Positions 6,412 through 10,239 of a DNA stretch of 10,239 nucleotides are shown one piece after another; position 1 is the stretch's first letter; every line of letters begins with the position of its first letter. The stretch lies in assembly GCA_003529305.1 (NCBI GenBank), contig DPWC01000044.1:1-10239 (forward strand), read 5' to 3'. Origin of the DNA: Actinomycetota bacterium. GTDB lineage: Bacteria > Actinomycetota > Actinomycetes > UBA12327. The position numbers and the translations under genes are program-made. The notes under the pieces are model-generated. The model worked only from the letters and a program-made list of their open reading frames with translations. It did not search any database and had not been told where the DNA came from.

Positions 6412-7175
6412 CCCTGAATGCGCTGGGCGATCTGGCGAATTTGCGCCGACCACTCATGCGACGGGCTTGTTAGTGAGAACAAACCCTCAGAGGCGTTCTG
6501 CACAACTTCCTCGGACAACGGAAGCAGCGCAGCTGTTTCAGCCTCATAGGCATCAGCCATCTGCTGTCGCAAGTTGTCCAACGGGACTCCACTAGGCACC
6601 TTGTTGAGCACCAAATACATAGCGGGCACACCTAGCTTGCGCGCCACATTGACTGTCACGGCTGTTCCCTGAAAATCCTGACGGTCCGGGCGCAAGATCA
6701 GCAGCAACACATCACTGATCGTGATCGACAGCAGTGTCTCTTCATTCAGACCCGGGTGTGTGTCAATCAGCAAGTAATCAAGGTTCAGTGCTTGCGACAA
6801 CTCCCGGAAGCCATCGTTAAGGGTGCCGACGTCGTAGCCCTCGCGAAGCACTCGCGCGATGTCGGCTGTCTTCATGCTGGAGGGCACCAAGAAAAGTGCT
6901 CCGCCCTCGGCGACTTCGGTTGATGACCGGATGACATCGGTGATGTCATGAGCGGCTTCTTGAATGGCGATCTTTCCCCACAGGTAATCGTTCAAGGTGT
7001 TGCCGAGATCGTCCTCAGAGAAGCCAAAGAGCACATGGATTCCCGGGCTCTGAATGTCAGTGTCAATGACTCCCACGCGAAAACCTTGGGCAGCCAATTG
7101 ACCAGCCACATTGGAGGTGGTGTTGCTCTTGCCGGTACCGCCTCGAAAGGAGTGAACGGAAACCACTGTTGTCAT
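6408..7175 (-). CDS. MinD/ParA-like SIMIBI ATPase
   Basis: The product has 255 residues and is a cytosolic ATPase of the deviant-Walker-A (MinD/ParA/Mrp) class. The P-loop HSFRGGTGKSN (8-18) keeps K16 and S17, but the class signature lysine before GG is R11. Switch I region VIDTDIQSPGIHVLFG (36-51) carries D38 and D40; Walker B LLIDTHPGLNEE (135-146) carries D138; LVLNKVP contributes the usual base-contacting Asn. A conserved block DIARVLREGYDVGTLNDGF (105-123) looks family-specific rather than typical of MinD or ParA. The C-terminus ends in a short possibly amphipathic helix. The ATG at 7175 has GGGAGAGG about 7-14 bases upstream. A longer frame from 7268 would run through the tRNA gene and is rejected. 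Members of this class switch between membrane and cytosol on ATP binding. No MinC or MinE lies beside it, so a division-site role is not supported; the neighbours suggest a signalling role. Confidence 0.87.
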   Translation of the reverse strand: MTTVVSVHSFRGGTGKSNTTSNVAGQLAAQGFRVGVIDTDIQSPGIHVLFGFSEDDLGNTLNDYLWGKIAIQEAAHDITDVIRSSTEVAEGGALFLVPSSMKTADIARVLREGYDVGTLNDGFRELSQALNLDYLLIDTHPGLNEETLLSITISDVLLLILRPDRQDFQGTAVTVNVARKLGVPAMYLVLNKVPSGVPLDNLRQQMADAYEAETAALLPLSEEVVQNASEGLFSLTSPSHEWSAQIRQIAQRIQG

Positions 7176-7202
7176 AGCTGGCCTCTCCCGGGTGTTGACC
7201 GG

Positions 7203-7232
7203 ATCATGCCTCGGGACTTTTGTCCGAGCCAA
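7203..7232 (-). promoter_or_regulatory. Candidate promoter of the MinD-like ATPase gene
   Basis: Read on the minus strand, TTGGCT (7227-7232) and CATGAT (7203-7208) are separated by 18 bases. Each matches the sigma-70-type consensus at four of six positions. Initiation about 7 bases later would leave a 5' leader of roughly 20 bases that includes the GGGAGAGG ribosome site before the ATG at 7175. The box pair lies just downstream of the tRNA-Leu 3' end, so read-through from the tRNA promoter is an alternative. Confidence 0.35.
7208..7230 (-). terminator. Hairpin downstream of tRNA-Leu, possible terminator
   Basis: Minus-strand GGCTCGGAC and GTCCCGAGGC pair around an AAAA loop, with one bulged G and a terminal mismatch. 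It begins 8 bases after the tRNA CCA. There is no following run of T on the minus strand, so it is not a classic intrinsic terminator; it could end or slow transcription, or help tRNA 3' processing. It overlaps the candidate promoter of the ATPase gene, so the two readings compete. Confidence 0.3.
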
Positions 7233-7238
7233 TCGTGC

Positions 7239-7325
7239 TGGTGCGCGAGGGGGGAGTTGAACCCCCACACCCTTTCGGGCACTGGAACCTGAATCCAGCG
7301 CGTCTGCCTATTCCGCCACTCGCGC
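7239..7325 (-). tRNA. tRNA-Leu (anticodon CAG), CCA encoded
   Basis: The minus strand folds as a class II tRNA of 87 bases. The acceptor strands GCGCGAG and CTCGCGC pair fully, followed by discriminator A and an encoded CCA (7239-7241). The D-arm has GGCAGACGC, the anticodon stem CTGGA/TCCAG encloses TTCAGGT with anticodon CAG at 7289-7291, and the long variable arm GCCC-GAAA-GGGT is typical of leucine tRNAs. The T-arm is GGGGG-TTCAACT-CCCCC. It reads CTG leucine codons. A leucine tRNA directly upstream of fhaA is also found in mycobacteria, so the position is conserved context rather than an insertion site; no integrase is near. Confidence 0.96.
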
Positions 7326-7345
7326 GAGCGGCGCAAAGGCTAACA

Positions 7346-7359
7346 CGGTGAGTTCACCG
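7346..7359. promoter_or_regulatory. 14-base palindrome in the tRNA-Leu/fhaA divergent control region
   Basis: CGGTGA at 7346-7351 and TCACCG at 7354-7359 are perfect complements around a 2-base centre. It lies 20 bases before the tRNA 5' end on one side and 11 bases before the candidate fhaA -10 on the other, about where the fhaA -35 would fall. A protein-binding operator is plausible; a chance short palindrome cannot be excluded. It also overlaps the alternative upstream GTG start of fhaA. Confidence 0.35.
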
Positions 7360-7369
7360 CCTCGCCAAG

Positions 7370-7375
7370 TACGAT
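7370..7375 (+). promoter_or_regulatory. Candidate -10 element of the fhaA-fhaB-pstP-rodA operon
   Basis: TACGAT fits the TAnnnT actinobacterial -10 form. Initiation about 7 bases later would give a leader of roughly 38 bases carrying a small hairpin and a strong ribosome site before the TTG at 7420. If this is the main promoter, the upstream GTG at 7348 cannot be the start of fhaA. No clear -35 box is present. Confidence 0.4.
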
Positions 7376-7388
7376 CAAGGAGCAACCC

Positions 7389-7402
7389 CCCGCGAAAGCG
7401 GG
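7389..7402 (+). promoter_or_regulatory. GNRA-tetraloop hairpin in the fhaA leader
   Basis: CCCGC-GAAA-GCGGG forms a perfect five-base-pair stem capped by a GAAA tetraloop, an unusually stable RNA hairpin for its size. It ends 7 bases before the AGGAGGG ribosome site. It could stabilise the mRNA 5' end or affect ribosome access. It matters only if transcription starts near 7382 and translation at 7420. Confidence 0.4.
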
Positions 7403-7409
7403 CACCCGC

Positions 7410-7416
7410 AGGAGGG
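7410..7416 (+). promoter_or_regulatory. Strong ribosome binding site that sets the fhaA start
   Basis: AGGAGGG is a near-perfect Shine-Dalgarno sequence, with its AGGAGG core 4 bases before the TTG at 7420. The spacing is at the short end of the useful range. Its strength, and the match of the sequence after TTG to the usual FhaA N-terminus, decide for this start over the GTG at 7348. Confidence 0.6.
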
Positions 7417-7419
7417 TCG

Positions 7420-8121
7420 TTGGGAGCACTCCAGAGGTTTGAGGAGCGTCTTGACCGATTGGTCAATGGGGCGTTCGCGCGTGCATTTCGATCCGAAGTG
7501 CAACCTGTCGAGATCGCTGCTGCATTGCGTCGCGAGCTCGATGACAACGCGGCTATCGTCAGTCGGGAATCCGCCATCGTCCCTAATCGTTTTGTTGTGG
7601 AACTTTCCGACAACGACTTCGAACGACTCACTCCCTACTCGCAGGCATTGACCACTGAACTTGGGGAATTGGCCAACGAGCACGCCCAAGCGCAGAACTA
7701 CCGTCTCATCGGTCCGATCATCGTTGAGCTCGTGCTTGCCAAGGATCTCGAGACGGGAATCTTTCGTGTGACGAGCAGTTCCCAACCTGGGGCCGTCGCG
7801 CAGCCTCGTGCAGCCCAGCCAGCAGAGCCCCTGCCACGGCCGACGCTGACGGGACGCCTGGTGATCAATGACACGGCCTTCCCCTTGACCAACGAAACAA
7901 CATCGTTGGGCCGGGGATCAGATGTCGATATTCGTATTGATGACCCCGGGGTCTCTCGTCACCACGCCAACATCGTGCAATCAAGTCACGGATACACCGT
8001 CGTCGACCTCGCATCAACCAATGGCACCTCAGTCAATGGTGAACGAGTCGTTGAACGATTGCTCGCCGATGGTGATGAGGTGCGCCTTGGTACCACCGCG
8101 ACGATTTTTCGGAGCGGGTAG
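7420..8121 (+). CDS. fhaA: FhaA: DUF3662 and FHA domain phosphothreonine-binding protein
   Basis: From the TTG at 7420 the product has 233 residues. The N-terminal DUF3662/FhaA-N domain (about 2-118) opens with LGALQRFEERLDRLVNGAFARAF and contains VQPVEIAAALRREL, matching FhaA relatives from their first residues. A Pro/Ala linker (about 119-142) is much shorter than the long disordered region of mycobacterial FhaA. A C-terminal FHA domain (145-232) has the phosphothreonine-binding residues GRGS (164-167), SRHH (179-182) and STNG (199-202). FhaA is a cytoplasmic adaptor; in mycobacteria it binds phosphorylated MviN/MurJ and influences peptidoglycan synthesis. It is the first gene of the operon and ends directly against fhaB. 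A GTG at 7348 with AAAGG upstream would add 24 basic, proline-rich residues; I judge this less likely. Confidence 0.93.
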   Translation: MGALQRFEERLDRLVNGAFARAFRSEVQPVEIAAALRRELDDNAAIVSRESAIVPNRFVVELSDNDFERLTPYSQALTTELGELANEHAQAQNYRLIGPIIVELVLAKDLETGIFRVTSSSQPGAVAQPRAAQPAEPLPRPTLTGRLVINDTAFPLTNETTSLGRGSDVDIRIDDPGVSRHHANIVQSSHGYTVVDLASTNGTSVNGERVVERLLADGDEVRLGTTATIFRSG

Positions 8122-8601
8122 ATGTCAGCCCTCACCCTGACACTGATCCGACTCGCCTTTCTTGGCCTCCTGTGGGCCTTCGTCCTGATCACTATCAGTG
8201 TGCTGAGAAGCGATCTGCGATCCCCATCGATGGGAGCGCGCACAGCAGTGCGTCCAGGTAACCGACGCACTGCTGCTGAGTCGCGGCCACGTGGGCGGGC
8301 CGGCCGCGCACCTAAACGCATTTTGATTACCCAAGGCAGCTTGGCGGGCACCAGCGTGCCCTTACGCGATCAACCGATCACGATCGGTCGAGCACCCGAT
8401 TCAACCATCGTGCTTGATGACGACTATGTCTCCCATCGTCATGCCCAACTCACCCCCGACGACAAAGGTCGTTGGGTGGTGGAGGACTTGGGTTCCACCA
8501 ACGGCACCTACATTGATCGGCAACGCATCACCGGCCGCATGCTGGTAGGGCCAGGGGTCTCGTTGCGCATCGGCAAGACTGTCCTTGAGTTGAGGCGCTG
8601 A
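8122..8601 (+). CDS. fhaB: FhaB (FipA): membrane-anchored FHA protein
   Basis: The product has 159 residues. One N-terminal transmembrane helix (about 6-28) is followed by a basic Arg/Pro-rich linker and a cytoplasmic FHA domain (67-158). The phosphothreonine-binding residues are GR (89-90), SHRH (104-107) and STNGTY (125-130), and the protein ends in VLELRR as usual for the family. FhaB/FipA in mycobacteria links PknA/PknB phosphorylation to the FtsZ-FtsQ division machinery. The ATG follows the fhaA stop without any spacer, and GGAGCGGG just before it, within the end of fhaA, supplies the ribosome site, so the two are probably translationally coupled. Confidence 0.94.
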   Translation: MSALTLTLIRLAFLGLLWAFVLITISVLRSDLRSPSMGARTAVRPGNRRTAAESRPRGRAGRAPKRILITQGSLAGTSVPLRDQPITIGRAPDSTIVLDDDYVSHRHAQLTPDDKGRWVVEDLGSTNGTYIDRQRITGRMLVGPGVSLRIGKTVLELRR

Positions 8602-8605
8602 CGAC

Positions 8606-9895
8606 ATGGCATTGACACTGAATTACGCAGCTGGCTCTGATGTCGGACTAGTGCGCGCCGGAAATGAGGACTCCGGCTACGCCGGTCCACGACTACTGGC
8701 GGTCGCCGACGGAATGGGAGGGCACGCCGCCGGGGAAGTCGCCTCCTCATTAGTCATGGCCTCGATGGCCACCCTTGATGATGACGACCTCATCGCCAGC
8801 GACCTCCTCGATGCCTTGGCCGAAGCGGTGTCGGCAGCAGAAGAGGCCCTGAGTGCAGCGGTCGATGCCGACGACGACCTCAACGGCATGGGCACGACAT
8901 TGACGGCGCTGCTCTGGTCAGGCTCGCGCATTGGGCTGGCCCATGTGGGGGATTCCCGTGCTTACCTGCTGCGTGACGGCGATCTGCTGCGCTTGACGCA
9001 CGATCACACCTATGTGCAGTCATTGGTGGACAAAGGCGAACTCTCGGTTGAAGAGGCAGAGAGTCATCCCATGCGATCCGTGCTGACCAAGGTGCTCGAT
9101 GGTCAACATCGTGTTCGCCCGGATCTATCGGTTCGCGAAGTTCGGGCTAACGATCGCTTCGTAGTCTGCAGCGATGGCCTCAGCGGTGTGGTCAGTGAGC
9201 AGACCATGGCAGAAGAGCTTTCTGACGGGACCTCGCAAGAGGCGGTAGACCGACTCATCGCGCTTGCTCGGCGAGCCGGTGGTCCAGACAACATCACGGT
9301 CGTTGTCGCCGATGTGGTGGATGCCGATGCCAGGCCCGCCACCACTGCACTTGTCGTCGGCGCATCGGAAGACCCGGCACTGGCGGCCCGCGCGGCTCGG
9401 ATTGTGGACGCTACCCCCGCGGGCAAAGCAGAGCAGGCGCTGGGTCAGCGCGCCCGCCAAAAAGAGGACGAGTCAGTTCGTGAGCGGGTTGCCTCCCAGG
9501 AACAGGCAAGGCGTCGCTCGAGTAAGCGCCGATGGACCACGAGGGCAACAGTGGCAGCACTGATAGGCATCGCCGTCGTCCTAGCTGCGATCGGCGGACT
9601 GCGCTGGATCAATACGCAATACTTTGTCGGCACTGCTGGTCAGTATGTCGCGGTATTTCGCGGAGTGAACCAATCCATTGTGGGCATTTCGCTGTCGACT
9701 CCTGTGGAAGCGACCACCGTAATAGTCGAAGCACTCCCCGATCTCAGTCGCACGCAAGTTGTCACCGGCATCAGCGCAAAGAGTCTGGCTGATGCCGAGA
9801 AGATCATCGAACGCCTGCGCGGTGAAGTTGCTGGCTGCGCAGTCGCCAATCCACCGGAGGGTTGTCCGAGCCCAACAGCACCAACGACCCCATGA
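8606..9895 (+). CDS. pstP: PstP: PP2C-family Ser/Thr protein phosphatase
   Basis: The product has 429 residues and is a Mn/Mg-dependent phosphatase that reverses PknA/PknB phosphorylation. The cytoplasmic PP2C domain (about 5-237) has RAGNED (17-22), DGMGGH (35-40), GMGTT (94-98), HVGDSRAY (113-120), LTHDHT (130-135), CSDGLSGVV (188-196) and GGPDN (225-229), so the metal-binding aspartates D35, D190 and D228 are in place. A charged juxtamembrane stretch (240-312) precedes a single TM helix (about 314-333). The extracytoplasmic tail (about 338-429) is small, with FRGVNQSIVGI near its start and two cysteines (C411, C420) that may pair outside the cell. The gene follows fhaB after 4 bases and overlaps rodA by ATGA. 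In mycobacteria it is essential and controls cell-wall enzymes. Confidence 0.95.
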   Translation: MALTLNYAAGSDVGLVRAGNEDSGYAGPRLLAVADGMGGHAAGEVASSLVMASMATLDDDDLIASDLLDALAEAVSAAEEALSAAVDADDDLNGMGTTLTALLWSGSRIGLAHVGDSRAYLLRDGDLLRLTHDHTYVQSLVDKGELSVEEAESHPMRSVLTKVLDGQHRVRPDLSVREVRANDRFVVCSDGLSGVVSEQTMAEELSDGTSQEAVDRLIALARRAGGPDNITVVVADVVDADARPATTALVVGASEDPALAARAARIVDATPAGKAEQALGQRARQKEDESVRERVASQEQARRRSSKRRWTTRATVAALIGIAVVLAAIGGLRWINTQYFVGTAGQYVAVFRGVNQSIVGISLSTPVEATTVIVEALPDLSRTQVVTGISAKSLADAEKIIERLRGEVAGCAVANPPEGCPSPTAPTTP

Positions 9896-10239
9896 GTGGT
9901 CCGATCACGCTGGCACCGGCAGCACCTCGATCCCGCCGCTACGCCGAACTCGGCTTGCTGTTGGCGGCACTGGTAATTGCCGGCTGCGGTTATGTCGCAA
10001 CAGATCTAGCCATCACGGGTCAATGGCCGTCAGGGCTGATCCCCGCTGCCATCGCGTGCATCCTTGTGCTCGGCGCCGCTCATCTGGCTGTTCGCAAATA
10101 CGCGCCATACGCCGATCCCATAATTCTTCCGCTGGCGGCATTTCTCAACCTCATGGGACTGGTCCTGATTCATCGGCTCGACCTCGCCGATGCCGCAAAG
10201 GCCGAGCGACTCGGGGGAACCGTGCCGCGCGCTGACGCA
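9892..10239 (+). CDS. rodA: RodA/FtsW SEDS-family glycan polymerase, N-terminal part only
   Basis: 116 codons are present; the gene runs off the right edge. The ATG overlaps the pstP stop (ATGA), a sign of translational coupling. The visible part has RRYAELGLLLAALVIAG (TM1), a second TM near 48-66, a basic APYADP loop, then LPLAAFLNLMGLVLIHRLDLA, the characteristic segment of SEDS proteins in this actinobacterial operon. The family polymerises lipid II into glycan strands together with a class B penicillin-binding protein, which is expected just downstream. The symbol rodA is used by position after pstP; some genomes call it ftsW. Confidence 0.92.
   Translation, partial: MSGPITLAPAAPRSRRYAELGLLLAALVIAGCGYVATDLAITGQWPSGLIPAAIACILVLGAAHLAVRKYAPYADPIILPLAAFLNLMGLVLIHRLDLADAAKAERLGGTVPRADA

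Noticed and set aside
7176..7268. Upstream extension of the MinD-like ATPase to 7268.
   Set aside because: It would translate part of the tRNA-Leu gene; the ATG at 7175 has a good ribosome site and starts right at the family's first beta strand.
7239..7325. tRNA-Leu as an attachment site for an integrated element.
   Set aside because: No integrase or repeat of the tRNA 3' end is seen in the window, and the tRNA-fhaA order is conserved in other actinobacteria.

Overview
The window comes from an actinomycete (Actinomycetota), probably an uncultured or lightly studied lineage. The main evidence is the block at the right end, tRNA-Leu(CAG) / fhaA - fhaB - pstP - rodA/ftsW. In mycobacteria and other actinobacteria this is the start of the cell-wall/serine-threonine-phosphorylation cluster that continues into pbpA and the PknA/PknB kinases. 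G+C is moderately high by eye. Several genes lack a Shine-Dalgarno sequence but have a TAnnnT-like hexamer a few bases before the start codon, as expected for leaderless mRNAs. Genus cannot be told from the sequence.

Layout, left to right. (1) 1-963, minus: the first 321 codons of a membrane glycosyltransferase of the GT87/DUF2029 type, cut by the window edge. (2) 1013-1486, plus: a small cupin lipoprotein, divergent from (1). (3) 1512-2582, minus: an FMN-dependent 2-hydroxy-acid oxidase/dehydrogenase with all catalytic residues present. (4) 2646-4928, plus: an ABC-exporter-like membrane protein whose nucleotide-binding domain has lost every catalytic motif, fused to a cyclic-nucleotide-binding domain and a winged-helix-like tail. 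(5) 4954-6411, plus: a Cache-Cache-HAMP membrane sensor with no output domain. (6) 6408-7175, minus: a MinD/ParA-like ATPase whose stop codon overlaps that of (5). (7) 7239-7325, minus: tRNA-Leu(CAG). (8) 7420-10239, plus: fhaA, fhaB, pstP and the first 116 codons of rodA/ftsW, tightly packed and presumably one operon.

The right-hand operon is well understood by family. FhaA and FhaB read phosphothreonines made by PknA/PknB, PstP removes phosphate, and the SEDS protein RodA/FtsW polymerises glycan, so the operon ties cell-wall growth to phosphorylation.

The most unusual part is 2646-7175. A pseudo-ABC/cNMP-binding protein, a sensor without an effector domain and a MinD-like switch ATPase sit together. 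None of the first two has a recognisable enzymatic output. I infer a membrane signalling module in which the Cache protein senses a small molecule, the pseudo-ABC protein senses a cyclic nucleotide, and the ATPase may supply the switch. Adjacency and family logic support this; nothing in the window proves it. There is no gene-free stretch longer than about 250 bases: the longest, 7176-7419, contains the tRNA and the divergent control region. I saw no insertion sequences, CRISPR arrays or phage genes.
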